This document shows positions 1-10,025 of a stretch of 64,000 nt of DNA, piece by piece. Source of the stretch: Moraxella canis (lineage in GTDB: Bacteria > Pseudomonadota > Gammaproteobacteria > Pseudomonadales > Moraxellaceae). The translations under genes were made by a program, and so were the position numbers. How positions within the stretch are numbered: position 1 is the first letter of the stretch; every line of letters begins with the position of its first letter. The stretch lies in contig NZ_MUXT01000005.1 of the NCBI RefSeq assembly GCF_002014965.1, forward strand, positions 174,543 through 238,542, in the 5' to 3' direction. The notes below the pieces were generated by a model, which saw only the letters and a program-made list of their open reading frames with translations, had not been told where the DNA came from and searched no databases.

Positions 1-409
1 GAAATACGGTGTCTAAATCCGACTCCGAAAGTCCGTGAAATGCCAAAGTCAAATCTTCAACTTCTGGACGTGGATGCAGTCCTAATGGATCAAGATTCGC
101 CTTACGGTGACCGCGGCGGCGATAGGCAGAAATCAAGGCTTGAACTGCCATTTGTTTCGGGTTGCAATCGCTTGATGGACCTGCTTGGCCCGCAGCTGCC
201 TGATTGCGCGCCAACAATAAAAACTGCTCTTTGATCGCATTGTGCGGCGCATCAGTGTCTTGGCGATAAGTTTCAAAGTACTTTTGCCACTCCTCGCTCA
301 CGCTTTGGCTGTCTGCCATATATTGTTCATACAGCGCTTCGACATAGGCTGCACTGTCTGCTGCCAACTCGGTGTTTGAAAAAGCCACCGTATCTTTACT
401 GTTTGTCAT
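1..409 (-). CDS. sucA: 2-oxoglutarate dehydrogenase E1 component, N-terminal part (cut by window edge)
   Basis: Translating the minus strand from ATG at 409 gives a SucA N-terminus. It has the peripheral-subunit-binding segment (YVEALYEQYMADS, then a WQKYFETY segment) and the conserved YRRRGHRKANLDPLGL region that follows it. SucA is the thiamine-diphosphate-dependent decarboxylase of the 2-oxoglutarate dehydrogenase complex in the cytoplasmic TCA cycle. Only about 136 codons are present and the catalytic domains lie outside the window. It follows sdhB in the same direction, as in other gammaproteobacteria, but a terminator and more than 500 bp separate the two, so it probably has its own promoter. 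Confidence 0.9.
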   Translation of the reverse strand, partial: MTNSKDTVAFSNTELAADSAAYVEALYEQYMADSQSVSEEWQKYFETYRQDTDAPHNAIKEQFLLLARNQAAAGQAGPSSDCNPKQMAVQALISAYRRRGHRKANLDPLGLHPRPEVEDLTLAFHGLSESDLDTVF

Positions 410-925
410 TCGTCTTTCGCCATTTTATTAGTAAAAGTTGGGTCTGCCATGTCGTCGATCATTACCGACGGCGACGGCTGTCAATTCGCATCAAAAATTG
501 ACGCATACTCCCGTATAGTGTACGCCATTTGGTTAAAGATAACAAGGGCGAGATGCCGCGTTGGGGCATAATTATCTTAGTAAAGATACAAATGAATCTT
601 GCGCTTTTGTGTCAGAAATCAAAACCCTTATTTTTCGTGGTACAAATGTGCTCTATTATAGTTTTTTGGCATAATTTATTATAAAATTTGATATAGTTAC
701 CGATCCCTTCTTTACTTAATTTACGCAGCTCATCTTGCCAATCATTCACCTGATTTTTCTTATATCTGTGCTTTGACAGACCAAATATCATTCAGCTGCA
801 TCATCTACCGCGCTTACCGCATCGGTGAATACACTTATTTATCAAACAACGGCTCAAGGCGCGCGCCAAAAAGTAGTAATGACATTGATTTGACCACCTT
901 TTTTATACTGATTATTTTGGCATAT
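410..925. other. Intergenic region between sdhB and sucA
   Basis: An A+T-rich stretch of over 500 bp without a convincing gene. Small open frames here (for example 773-982) lack a plausible start and resemble nothing I know. It should hold the sucA promoter. I could not assign a -35/-10 pair with confidence. Confidence 0.5.
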
Positions 926-960
926 AAAAAGCCGCACCCAATCAGTGATCAGATGCGGCA
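926..960 (-). terminator. Rho-independent terminator after sdhB
   Basis: Read on the minus strand, arms GCCGCA and TGCGGC close a long stem-loop that is followed by a T-run. It lies just downstream of the sdhB stop and ends the sdhCDAB transcript. Confidence 0.75.
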
Positions 961-978
961 GTCAGATCAAATGCTCAA

Positions 979-1689
979 TTAGCCTGCTTGATCCAATAGC
1001 ATATTACGGATATGACCGATTGCCTTAGTTGGGTTTAGACCTTTAGGGCAGACGCTCACACAGTTCATGATGCCACGGCAGCGGAATAAGCTAAATGGGT
1101 CATCTAAGCGTGCTAGGCGTGCTTGAGTATCGGTATCACGGCTATCAATGATAAAGCGGTAGCCGTTCAATAGCGCTGAAGGACCCAAGAATTTTTCAGG
1201 GTTCCACCAAAATGATGGGCACGAAGTTGAGCAGCATGCACAAAGAATGCACTCATAAAGACCGTTCATTTTTTCGCGCTCTTCAGGAGACTGAAGACGC
1301 TCTTTTGGTGGCGCAGGCTGATTGTTGATCAAGTATGGATGTACTTTTTCGTATTGCTCATAAAATTGGTTCATGTCCACAACCAAGTCTTTGATCACAG
1401 GCAAGCCTGGCAATGGGCGAATGGTAATTTTATTTGGCAAAGTGTTCATGTTGATCAAGCACGCCAAGCCATTTTTACCATTAATGTTCATACCATCAGA
1501 ACCACAGATACCCTCACGGCATGAGCGACGGAAAGTCAGCGTTTCATCTTGGCGCTTTAGGCGAAGTAGCACATCTAGCAACATACGATCAGAATCAAGC
1601 AGCTCTACTTCGTATGACTGCATATAAGGGGCTTTATCTTTGTCTGGGTCGTAGCGATAGATCTCTACGATACGGGTGCCTCGACTCAT
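979..1689 (-). CDS. sdhB: Succinate dehydrogenase iron-sulfur subunit
   Basis: A 236-aa protein with three iron-sulfur motifs in the usual order. The 2Fe-2S ferredoxin site ([11 protein letters not shown]) is near residues 57-67, the 4Fe-4S site ([16 protein letters not shown]) near 147-162 and the 3Fe-4S site ([14 protein letters not shown]) near 204-217. SdhB carries electrons from the flavin of SdhA to the quinone site formed with SdhC and SdhD. It is the last gene of sdhCDAB and is followed by a terminator. Length and motifs are typical of the family. Confidence 0.96.
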   Translation of the reverse strand: MSRGTRIVEIYRYDPDKDKAPYMQSYEVELLDSDRMLLDVLLRLKRQDETLTFRRSCREGICGSDGMNINGKNGLACLINMNTLPNKITIRPLPGLPVIKDLVVDMNQFYEQYEKVHPYLINNQPAPPKERLQSPEEREKMNGLYECILCACCSTSCPSFWWNPEKFLGPSALLNGYRFIIDSRDTDTQARLARLDDPFSLFRCRGIMNCVSVCPKGLNPTKAIGHIRNMLLDQAG

Positions 1690-1754
1690 TATTTTTCTCC
1701 AGTAATTGTTGGTTGGGTTGGCAACACGCCAACCCGCCTAATTAGGCTAATCTA

Positions 1755-3605
1755 TTAGAAAGTACGAACGCGTGGTACGCAATATTCAACCGTCAGTGGC
1801 TGCTTGCGAACTGGCTTATACACCACTTTATTGCCTTCTGAATACCAAAGCGTGTGCTTCATCCATTCGCTGTCGTTACGACCCAGTGGCGCTGGGTCAT
1901 AATCTGCTGGGTGTTCATAATCAACAACCATGTGCGCACCGCGGCACTCGTGACGAAGTGAAGCAGAGATCATTGTCGCTTTTGCCACTTCGTATAAGTT
2001 GGCAACTTCTAGCGCTTCGATACGCGCGGTATTAAAGACTTGTGATTTATCCGCCAAGTGGATTTGGTTGATTTTTGGCTCAAGTGCCAAAATACGCTCA
2101 ACACCTTTATCCATCAGCTCTTGGGTACGGAATACGCCAGCGTGATCTTGCATGATTTGACGAATTTCATCGCCAATTTCTTGCGCATTGTAGCCTTCGG
2201 TTGAGTCTTGTAGTTTATTTAGGCGAGACATGGTAAAGTCTAGCACGCGTGGGTTCAACGGCTTGTAGCTGTGGTCTGCTTGCGCAAAATCATCAATAAT
2301 ATGCTGACCTGCTGCGCGACCAAACACAACCAAGTCAAGCAGCGAGTTTGTGCCTAAACGGTTGGCGCCATGCACAGAGACGCACGCACATTCACCGATG
2401 GCATAAAGACCTTTGACGATACGACCTTCGGTATATAAACCTTGCTCATCAACTGGACCTTCTAGATTTGGTACAGTGACTTGACCGTGGATGTTGGTCG
2501 GGATACCGCCCATCATATAGTGAATGGTAGGCACAACCGGTACTGGCTCTTTGGTGATGTCTACGTTACCAAAGTTTTTACTGATTTCAAAAACTGACGG
2601 CAAGCGCTTCATCAAAGTTGCAGCACCTAAGTGTGTCATGTCCATGACGATATAGTCGCCATTTGGACCGCAGCCGCGACCTTCTTTGATTTCTTGGTCC
2701 ATAGAGCGAGACACAAAGTCACGCGGTGCCAAATCTTTAAGCGTCGGGGCGTAGCGCTCCATGAAGGCTTCACCATGCTTATTACGCAAAATCGCACCTT
2801 CACCACGGCAGCCTTCGGTCAATAGAACGCCTGCACCTGCTACGCCAGTTGGGTGGAATTGCCAAAACTCCATGTCCTGCAAAGGAATGCCAGCGCGTAC
2901 CGCCATGCCCAAGCCATCACCTGTATTGATATAGGCGTTGGTAGATGCTTTGAAGATACGACCTGCACCGCCAGTTGCCAAGACGGTTGTGCGCGCTTGG
3001 AATACTGAGATATTGCCTGTTTCTTGTTCTAAAGCGATGACACCGTTGATGTTGCCTTCATCATCTTTGATCAAGTCAAGCGCAATCCATTCAACAAAAA
3101 ATTGCGTGCCTTTTTCAAGGTTTTTTTGGTACAGCGTATGTAGTAGCGCATGACCTGTACGGTCAGCAGCGGCACACGCACGTGGCACGGCTTTTTCGCC
3201 ATAGTTTGAGCTGTGACCACCGAACGGACGCTGATAAATTGTGCCATCTGCGTTACGGTCAAATGGCATACCCATGTGCTCAAGCTCATAGACGACTTTT
3301 GGTGCTTCACGGCACATATATTCGATGGCGTCTTGGTCGCCAAGCCAGTCAGAACCTTTTACGGTATCATAAAAGTGAAAATGCCAGTTATCGTTGCTCA
3401 TATTACCTAATGATGCACCGATACCGCCTTGAGCAGCAACGGTATGCGAGCGCGTTGGGAATACTTTGGTGATGACAGCGACTTTCATACCGCCATTGAC
3501 CAATTGCAAAGATGCGCGCATGCCTGAGCCGCCACCGCCAACGATGACTGCGTCAAAGTTTAGCGTTGGGATATTATTAATTGTGTTATCTTGGTTTGTT
3601 GCCAT
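1755..3605 (-). CDS. sdhA: Succinate dehydrogenase flavoprotein subunit
   Basis: A 616-aa flavoprotein that oxidises succinate to fumarate. The N-terminal dinucleotide-binding motif GGGGSG is at residues 23-28. The covalent FAD attachment histidine lies in SHTVAAQGG (His54). The substrate-site segment FWQFHPTG and the capping and C-terminal domains are complete. It sits between sdhD and sdhB in the order sdhC-sdhD-sdhA-sdhB on the minus strand, 65 bp before sdhB. Length is normal for proteobacterial SdhA. Confidence 0.97.
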   Translation of the reverse strand: MATNQDNTINNIPTLNFDAVIVGGGGSGMRASLQLVNGGMKVAVITKVFPTRSHTVAAQGGIGASLGNMSNDNWHFHFYDTVKGSDWLGDQDAIEYMCREAPKVVYELEHMGMPFDRNADGTIYQRPFGGHSSNYGEKAVPRACAAADRTGHALLHTLYQKNLEKGTQFFVEWIALDLIKDDEGNINGVIALEQETGNISVFQARTTVLATGGAGRIFKASTNAYINTGDGLGMAVRAGIPLQDMEFWQFHPTGVAGAGVLLTEGCRGEGAILRNKHGEAFMERYAPTLKDLAPRDFVSRSMDQEIKEGRGCGPNGDYIVMDMTHLGAATLMKRLPSVFEISKNFGNVDITKEPVPVVPTIHYMMGGIPTNIHGQVTVPNLEGPVDEQGLYTEGRIVKGLYAIGECACVSVHGANRLGTNSLLDLVVFGRAAGQHIIDDFAQADHSYKPLNPRVLDFTMSRLNKLQDSTEGYNAQEIGDEIRQIMQDHAGVFRTQELMDKGVERILALEPKINQIHLADKSQVFNTARIEALEVANLYEVAKATMISASLRHECRGAHMVVDYEHPADYDPAPLGRNDSEWMKHTLWYSEGNKVVYKPVRKQPLTVEYCVPRVRTF

Positions 3606-3671
3606 GTTAGTTCCTAATTATTTCACTTGGTGTTCATGCTGCGGGTGGCTGATGCCACAAATTTTGGTCAA

Positions 3672-4025
3672 TTACCAAAAAATCATCACACCCCAGAATA
3701 GATATACCAAAATAGCGATAATCACCAAAGATTGGATGACCAAACGCAGACCTGATGACTTGACATAGTCAGTCAATACCGTCCACATGCCTACCCAAGC
3801 GTGGAATACCAATGATAAAATCGCCACCAAGCTAAATAGCTTCATTGGTAGGCTTAGCATAAAGCCTTGCCATGTTTCAAAATTGACATCATTGAATAGG
3901 AAAAAACCTACCACAACAACGCTATAAACCGCCAAAACAACAGCACTGATGCGCTGCAAAATCCAATCACGTGAGCCTGAACCAGTTAAGCCAGTCGCAC
4001 TTTTAATACCAGAATTATTTCTCAT
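3672..4025 (-). CDS. sdhD: Succinate dehydrogenase membrane anchor subunit D
   Basis: A small three-helix membrane protein that, with SdhC, anchors the enzyme and helps bind haem b and ubiquinone. I chose the ATG at 4025 (protein begins MRNNSG, 117 aa) because it overlaps the sdhC stop by one base (TAATG), which suggests translational coupling. An ATG 15 bases upstream is possible. The segment SRDWILQRISAVVLAVY is the conserved start of the first helix. Confidence 0.9.
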   Translation of the reverse strand: MRNNSGIKSATGLTGSGSRDWILQRISAVVLAVYSVVVVGFFLFNDVNFETWQGFMLSLPMKLFSLVAILSLVFHAWVGMWTVLTDYVKSSGLRLVIQSLVIIAILVYLFWGVMIFW

Positions 4026-4414
4026 TAGAACATCACCCATACAAACGATGCGACAATCAGCACAGCCGCGATTACAAAGCTAATCACCGCAGCGGTACGC
4101 CCAGAGTTGAGCTCTTCATTCATACCAGCGTCAGCAAGTAGATGTTTTACACCCATCACAAAGTGGTATCCGGTCGCTGCGACAAAGATCCACGCCACAA
4201 AGCGTAGCGCCATATTATCAAATACAGCCGCAAAACCTTCAGCTGACGACAAAGAAGTCTGAAGAATATACAGCATCACCGGCACGAGCACAAAAAGGAC
4301 GATACCAGAGATACGATGCAAAATAGAAGCCATAGCGATCGGTGACTTTGAGTTCACAGCGATGACTTGGCTTAACGGTAGGTTAATCGGTCGGTTGCTT
4401 TTCACAGCGGGCAT
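4025..4414 (-). CDS. sdhC: Succinate dehydrogenase cytochrome b556 subunit
   Basis: A 129-aa integral membrane subunit with three hydrophobic helices. The family signature is visible: SPIAMASILHRISG near residues 27-40, then a helix-2 segment containing YHFVMGVKHLLAD that carries the probable haem-ligand histidines. It is the first gene of sdhCDAB. The operon is divergent from gltA across a 734-bp intergenic region. Confidence 0.93.
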   Translation of the reverse strand: MPAVKSNRPINLPLSQVIAVNSKSPIAMASILHRISGIVLFVLVPVMLYILQTSLSSAEGFAAVFDNMALRFVAWIFVAATGYHFVMGVKHLLADAGMNEELNSGRTAAVISFVIAAVLIVASFVWVMF

Positions 4415-5148
4415 CCTTATCTAATTTAAGCCGAAAAATGGCAAGGAGTAGCTGGCCGGCTTGTCAGTACCCTTGGGCGGTCAATATCTATCTATCAAGC
4501 GCCGCCCAATGAATACTCACGACTCATACAGTGATGAGGTCAGCGAGCACCACAAAAAAAATTGCAAAATTTCATCACGATAGGCACTGATCAAATCTTT
4601 TGCGCGCTGCCAAACTGAACAACCGCTAAATGTTTGATAACTGTCATTGATTATCGTTTAGAAAAATGCACACATAAATAACACAAATTATAAAACGCTT
4701 GTTCAATAATTACAAACAAAATCCTAAACTTTGTGCAAAATTTCCGAAATTTCTCCAAAAAATACCCCACAAATGCGTGAATTAATTGTTACAAACAGTG
4801 TCAGGCTTTGAAAACTGCTTGCCAAGCAAGCTGATTGCCCCTAAAATCAAAGTTGAGCCAGTGGGTGGATGTTCACTAAATTTTGCTATTGATGTGAAAA
4901 AGGCTTGTAACTTTGTCAAAGTTTTTGTATTATCCAAAAGGCTCACTGTTGAGCGTGTCTGTGCGCAGATGCGAATGTATAACAAAACAAGGATGCCGCA
5001 CGATTTAGGCTGAAGGCTTAGCCAATTCGTGTGAAATTATTCGTCTGATTGTATGGTGCATCGCTGGCACCCACAAGGAAGTATGGTGACTGTTGTCATG
5101 TGCAATACAAGGTTTTCAGGCGTTCTTTAACCCCAAATGAGGTCAATT
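4415..5148. promoter_or_regulatory. Divergent control region between sdhC and gltA
   Basis: A 734-bp A+T-rich region between two divergent TCA-cycle transcription units. It must carry both promoters and probably regulator sites. The frames inside it on both strands have no recognisable product. I could not fix individual promoter elements. Confidence 0.5.
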
Positions 5149-6426
5149 ATGTCAAAGAAAGTTACTCTTACCGTTGACGGTACTGAATACGAAATGCCAG
5201 TGCTGGAGAGCACTTTGGGTCGTCCAGTATTGGACATCAGCGCCGTTGCCAAAGCAGGTTTATGGACTTATGATCCTGGCTTTATGGCGACTGCGCCAGT
5301 GGAATCTGCCATTACTTATATTGATGGTGAAAAAGGCGAGCTTTTGCATCGCGGCTATGCCATTGACGACCTGGCTTCAAATGCTGAATACTTAGAAGTC
5401 TGCTATGCTCTACTTTATGGCGAGCTACCAACGGCTGAGCAAAAAGAAGCTTTCTATGAGCGTGTTTCTGATCATATGTCAATTCATGATCAATTGCGCA
5501 AATTCTTCGAAGGGTTCCGCCGTGACGCTCACCCAATGGCAATCATGGTTGGCGTGGTGGGTGCGCTGTCAGCATTCTATCACAACCACCTAGATATCTC
5601 TGATCCTCAGCATCGTGACAATACTGCTGTTGATTTGATCGCAAAAGTACCTACTCTAGCTGCCATGAGCTACAAATACTCAATCGGCGAACCGTTCATG
5701 TACCCACGTAAAGATTTCAGCTACGCTGAAAACTTCCTATACATGATGTTTGCAACACCAGGCGAGCCAGATTATAAAGTCGATCCTGTGCTAGTCAAAG
5801 CGATGGATAAGATCTTCACACTTCACGCCGATCACGAACAAAACGCCTCAACCTCTACTGTACGTCTGGCTGGCTCAACAGGTGCCAACCCATACGCATG
5901 TATCGCAGCAGGTATCGTCGCTCTTTGGGGTCCATCACACGGCGGCGCTAACGAAGCTGTTCTTGAGATGCTTGACGAAATCGGCTCTGTTGAACATGTC
6001 GAAGAGTTCATGGAGAAGGTTAAGCGTAAAGAAGTTAAATTGATGGGCTTTGGTCACCGCGTTTATCGTAACTTCGATCCACGTGCCAAGGTCATGAAAG
6101 AAACTTGTGATGAAGTTCTAGGCGCTTTAGGCATCAATGATCCTAAGCTAGAGCTTGCGATGAAGCTTGAAAAGATCGCTCTAGAAGATCCGTATTTTGT
6201 TGAGCGTAAGCTATATCCAAACGTTGACTTCTACTCAGGCATCATCCTAAAAGCAATCGGTATCCCAACATCAATGTTTACCGTAATCTTTGCTTTGGCG
6301 CGTACCGCTGGCTGGATCAGTCACTGGACCGAGATGCACTCAGAGCCATTCAAAATCGGTCGTCCACGTCAGCGCTATACTGGCGAGACGCATCGTGAGT
6401 TCGTACCTGTGGACAAACGTAAATAA
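5149..6426 (+). CDS. gltA: Citrate synthase (type II, hexameric)
   Basis: A 425-aa protein that condenses acetyl-CoA and oxaloacetate to citrate. The catalytic triad is visible: His264 in [10 protein letters not shown], His303 in [14 protein letters not shown] and Asp360 in PNVDFYSG. The start at 5149 (MSKKVTL) is preceded by an ATGAGG ribosome site about 7 bases upstream, so I preferred it to the ATG at 5137. It is transcribed away from sdhCDAB, a common arrangement in gammaproteobacteria, and ends in a strong terminator. Confidence 0.97.
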   Translation: MSKKVTLTVDGTEYEMPVLESTLGRPVLDISAVAKAGLWTYDPGFMATAPVESAITYIDGEKGELLHRGYAIDDLASNAEYLEVCYALLYGELPTAEQKEAFYERVSDHMSIHDQLRKFFEGFRRDAHPMAIMVGVVGALSAFYHNHLDISDPQHRDNTAVDLIAKVPTLAAMSYKYSIGEPFMYPRKDFSYAENFLYMMFATPGEPDYKVDPVLVKAMDKIFTLHADHEQNASTSTVRLAGSTGANPYACIAAGIVALWGPSHGGANEAVLEMLDEIGSVEHVEEFMEKVKRKEVKLMGFGHRVYRNFDPRAKVMKETCDEVLGALGINDPKLELAMKLEKIALEDPYFVERKLYPNVDFYSGIILKAIGIPTSMFTVIFALARTAGWISHWTEMHSEPFKIGRPRQRYTGETHREFVPVDKRK

Positions 6427-6451
6427 TCCGATTCATACGGATTTACTATAA

Positions 6452-6490
6452 AAATTTCCCCAAGTGATCGCTTGGGGAAATTTTTTTTTG
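6452..6490 (+). terminator. Rho-independent terminator after gltA
   Basis: A 13-bp perfect stem (AAATTTCCCCAAG paired with CTTGGGGAAATTT) with a 6-nt loop, followed by a long T-run. Confidence 0.92.
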
Positions 6491-6634
6491 TTATAGATGT
6501 CATCATCCCTAGCACCATACTGACCAAATCGCCAGAGTGTAAATCCTAGCAAGAAAGTGTTACACACAAACACTGTTTCTACCCAAAAGCATGAGTTTAT
6601 AATAATACGATCAATCACTACCAATGAGCCTGAC

Positions 6635-7333
6635 ATGATCATCAACAAATCTCTGCTTGCCATCGCTTTTGCTACTGCCTTGAGTGCTTGTAGTCAGCCC
6701 ACCACTGGCACCGAGCAAACAGCTGCACTAAGTACACAAAATGCACAAGAGACGCAGCACGCAGCACACGCCCATCACGATACTACCATGCCGATGGCTG
6801 CACACACTAGCGAGTACATGCAGTCGATGAACACCATGCACGATGCGATGATGGCAGCTGCCACCAAAGTTCGTGCCGATGTCGCTTTCGTTGAAGGTAT
6901 GATCCCACATCACCAAGGGGCGATACAGATGGCACAGATTGAGCTAAAATACGGCAAAGATGCCGCCATGCGTAAGCTTGCCCAAGACATCATCGATGCA
7001 CAACAAACCGAGATTGAATTTATGCAAAATTGGCTGACCACCGCCCAAGATAAAGATGCCATTGATGCTAATAGCGAGCACGCCAAAGCCTATCTTAGCG
7101 ACATGAGTATACATGATGCGATGATGACAGGGGTACATCACGAAGATGCTGATATCGCCTTTGCCCAAGGGATGATTCCGCATCATCAAGGAGCAGTCGA
7201 GATGGCAAAAATCCAGCTCAAATACGGTCAAGATGATCAAATCAAAAACCTTGCCCAAGGCATCATCGACGCCCAAAACCCAGAGATTGCACTGATGAAA
7301 CAGTGGCTCGGCAGTCGTGGTATCAGCCAATAA
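6635..7333 (+). CDS. DUF305 lipoprotein with two tandem domains
   Basis: A 232-aa predicted outer or periplasmic lipoprotein. The N-terminus has a signal peptide ending in the lipobox LSAC at about residues 16-19. I chose ATG 6635 because it places this signal at the true start. A His-rich linker (HAAHAHHDTTMPMAAH) is followed by two copies of a DUF305 (ferritin-like four-helix) domain. Each copy has the signature MIPHHQGA plus an ELKYG or QLKYG helix and a C-terminal helix ending in W-L. The conserved His and Met residues suggest metal binding, and copper is often proposed for the family. The exact function is unknown. Confidence 0.8.
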   Translation: MIINKSLLAIAFATALSACSQPTTGTEQTAALSTQNAQETQHAAHAHHDTTMPMAAHTSEYMQSMNTMHDAMMAAATKVRADVAFVEGMIPHHQGAIQMAQIELKYGKDAAMRKLAQDIIDAQQTEIEFMQNWLTTAQDKDAIDANSEHAKAYLSDMSIHDAMMTGVHHEDADIAFAQGMIPHHQGAVEMAKIQLKYGQDDQIKNLAQGIIDAQNPEIALMKQWLGSRGISQ

Positions 7334-7339
7334 TCAAAC

Positions 7340-7371
7340 AAAAAACCCATCAAGCAATTACGCTTGGTGGG
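7340..7371 (-). terminator. Terminator between the DUF305 gene and tex
   Basis: On the minus strand CCCACCAAGC pairs with GCTTGATGGG (one G-U pair) and is followed by TTTTTTG. It ends the tex transcript and lies between convergent genes. Confidence 0.75.
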
Positions 7372-7393
7372 CTTGGCAAGTCAGATGAGCGAA

Positions 7394-9760
7394 TTATTTG
7401 CCCAATCCTGCCTGCTGTAACAGCGCACCAAAGCTGCCCATCGTTTTGGCAGGTTTGGCGGTAGATTTTGGCTTGTCTTGGCGAGCAGGTTTGCGATCTG
7501 CCTTGGGCTTATGATTTGCCGATTTGTCTGCTTTATCCGCCTTGGCTGACTGATTAGCTTTGGCAGATTTTTCAGATTTCATGCTAAAGCCGATGCGCCC
7601 GCGTGCTTCATCCACTGAGATGACGCGTACTGTGACGATGTCTTGCGGCTTGACCACATCGGCAGGATTGGTCACAAAGCCATCGGACAGCTCAGAGATA
7701 TGCACCAAGCCATCTTGATGGACGCCCACATCCACAAAGCAGCCAAAGGCGGTGACATTTGTCACGACGCCCTCAAGGGTCATACCTACTTTTAAGTCCT
7801 TGATTTCATTAACATCATCACGGAACTTAGCCGTGCGAAACTCTCCACGAGGATCGTGTGCAGGCTTGGCAAGCTCATTCAAAACTGTCGCCAATTGGCT
7901 AAAATTATCTGAGCTGTCATTGAGTGCTTTGGTCAATTCTTCGTTACCCAAAACCTCGTCCAAAGACTTGTTATGCTTGGTTAAGATTTCATACACCAAT
8001 CCATAACTCTCTGGGTGGACGCCAGTGGCATCCAGTGGCTCGTCCCCGTCTTTGATACGCAAAAACCCTGCTGCTTGCTCAAAAGTCTTAACCCCCAAGC
8101 GTGGTACATTTTTTAGCTCTTCGCGGTTGGTGAAAGCGCCATGTGCGCGGCGATACTCAACGATTTGTTGGGCGACGTTTTTATTGAGTCCTGAGATGTG
8201 CGCCAAGATCGCTGGGCTTGCTGTATTGACATCCACCCCCACCGCATTGACGCAGTCTTCGGTGACTTTATCTAGGCTGCTTTCAAGCTCGGTTTGATTG
8301 ACATCATGTTGATACTGACCGACACCGATCGCTTTTGGCTCAACTTTGACCAATTCTGATAATGGATCTTGTAAACGACGCGCAATCGATACAGCGCCGC
8401 GCACCGACACATCCAGATCGGGCAGCTCTTGGGAGGCAATCTCACTGGCTGAGTAAACCGACGCGCCTGCTTCTGACACCACCAGCGCCTTAGCAGGTAG
8501 CGAAGCTTCGCGAATGATTGACTTGACCAACTCCTCGCTTTCGCGGCTGGCGGTGCCGTTGCCGATGGCTACCAACTCAACCTGATGCGCCTGAATCAGC
8601 GCCTCAATGCTGGCTTTGGCTTCGTCCAGTTTATGATGCGGCTTGAAAGGATAGACTGTGTCGGTTGCCAACACTTCACCCATGCCATCAATCACCGCCA
8701 TCTTGACGCCATGACTATAGCCTGGATCCACCCCCAAAATCACCTTTCGACCCGTTGGGGCTACCATCAGCAGATGCTTAAGATTCTCTGCAAAAACGGC
8801 GATGGCATCCGCCTCCGCTGCCAAGCGACGCTCGGTTAAGAGGCGGTGCTCAATCTGTGAACGCCATTTGACCAGCCAAAGTTTTTTGGCGGTATCAGTC
8901 AAAAAATCGCCATTGGCAGCATTCGGATCGATCTCAAAATGACGCACGATCATCTCAACAAATGGCTCATCTTCGCCATCAACATGCAGCACCAGCACAT
9001 TTTGCTGGCGCCCACGCAGCATGGCAAGCAGGCGATGGTTTGACAGCTTGGCAAATGGTTCAGTGTGCTCAAAATAATCTTTAAATTTCTCGCCTGCTTC
9101 GCGCTTTTCTTCGCCGATCAGCTCAGAGCGAATGCTTGCAGTGGCATTAAATCCAGTGCGCACCTTATCTAACAAGTCCAGCGCTGTCGCCCACTCATCC
9201 AAAATGATCGCCTGAATGCCATTGATTTGTTTATCAAGATCGCCAAAATCAGCCTCAAACGTTTCGCCTTTATCATCAGTGAGCGTCTCAGGTGGCACAT
9301 AGCCTTCGAGCGCTTCTGCTGGGTTTTGACCTGCCAAAACCGCATGCGCGATCGGCTCAAGCCCTGCCAATTTTGCGCGCGCAGCGACAGAGCGGCGGCG
9401 CGGGCGATAGGGCTGATAAATCTCTTCAAGCTCAAGCTTGGTTGAGGCAGCATTCACACGCTCGCCAAGCTCATCAGTCAGGACATTTTGAGCAGCCAAT
9501 AGCCCTAGGATTTTTTGGCGGCGCGCTGCCAAATCTCGCTCGGCGATGAGCGATTTTTCAAGTCCGCGCAAAATCTCATCATCCAAGCCGCCCGTGTGCT
9601 CTTTGCGATAGCGAGCAATAAAAGGCACGCTTGCTCCTTCATCATACAGCTTGGCAAACGCTTCAACCTGCGCGCTTTTGATGGCATGAGTTGCAGCCAA
9701 TTTAGCATAGATGGCTTGATGGTCGATTTGAATATCGGTATCAGTCGTTGAGTTGGTCAT
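7394..9760 (-). CDS. tex: Transcription accessory protein Tex (S1 RNA-binding)
   Basis: A 788-aa cytoplasmic protein of the Tex/YhgF family. Domains in order: a helical N-terminal region, a YqgF/RNase H-like domain (GVDPGYSHGVKMAVID near residues 340-355), helix-hairpin-helix repeats (AVGVDVNTASPAILAHISGL) and a C-terminal S1 domain (VGMTLEGVVTNVTAFGCF). The C-terminal tail is rich in Lys and Ala, as expected for nucleic-acid contacts. Tex proteins bind nucleic acid and influence transcription and toxin expression in several pathogens. Length and architecture are normal. Confidence 0.94.
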   Translation of the reverse strand: MTNSTTDTDIQIDHQAIYAKLAATHAIKSAQVEAFAKLYDEGASVPFIARYRKEHTGGLDDEILRGLEKSLIAERDLAARRQKILGLLAAQNVLTDELGERVNAASTKLELEEIYQPYRPRRRSVAARAKLAGLEPIAHAVLAGQNPAEALEGYVPPETLTDDKGETFEADFGDLDKQINGIQAIILDEWATALDLLDKVRTGFNATASIRSELIGEEKREAGEKFKDYFEHTEPFAKLSNHRLLAMLRGRQQNVLVLHVDGEDEPFVEMIVRHFEIDPNAANGDFLTDTAKKLWLVKWRSQIEHRLLTERRLAAEADAIAVFAENLKHLLMVAPTGRKVILGVDPGYSHGVKMAVIDGMGEVLATDTVYPFKPHHKLDEAKASIEALIQAHQVELVAIGNGTASRESEELVKSIIREASLPAKALVVSEAGASVYSASEIASQELPDLDVSVRGAVSIARRLQDPLSELVKVEPKAIGVGQYQHDVNQTELESSLDKVTEDCVNAVGVDVNTASPAILAHISGLNKNVAQQIVEYRRAHGAFTNREELKNVPRLGVKTFEQAAGFLRIKDGDEPLDATGVHPESYGLVYEILTKHNKSLDEVLGNEELTKALNDSSDNFSQLATVLNELAKPAHDPRGEFRTAKFRDDVNEIKDLKVGMTLEGVVTNVTAFGCFVDVGVHQDGLVHISELSDGFVTNPADVVKPQDIVTVRVISVDEARGRIGFSMKSEKSAKANQSAKADKADKSANHKPKADRKPARQDKPKSTAKPAKTMGSFGALLQQAGLGK

Positions 9761-10025
9761 ATAGATTCTTTCAATGGCGCCGATTGGCAGGAAATGTTTC
9801 GCCTATTATACCAACTTTCGCTCAAAACACCAAAGCCTAGCGCTCAAAGTCTGCCAATCATCTTTGAAATATCCTTTAAAAATACTACCAAAAGTTTAAG
9901 GCAGTTTTGACTTGCTCTCAAAGAAAATTAACATAAAACTAGTGACATTTTGCTGTGCAATATTGTACACTAAGAGTATCAAGCCGACTTGACAAAGTGG
10001 GTATATAACGATAAGGAAAGATGAT

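Noticed and set aside
40..234. Plus-strand frame within sucA
   Set aside because: Antisense to the clear SucA N-terminus on the minus strand.
773..982. 69-aa frame upstream of sucA
   Set aside because: It has no ribosome site or recognisable sequence, and its end overlaps the sdhB terminator and stop.
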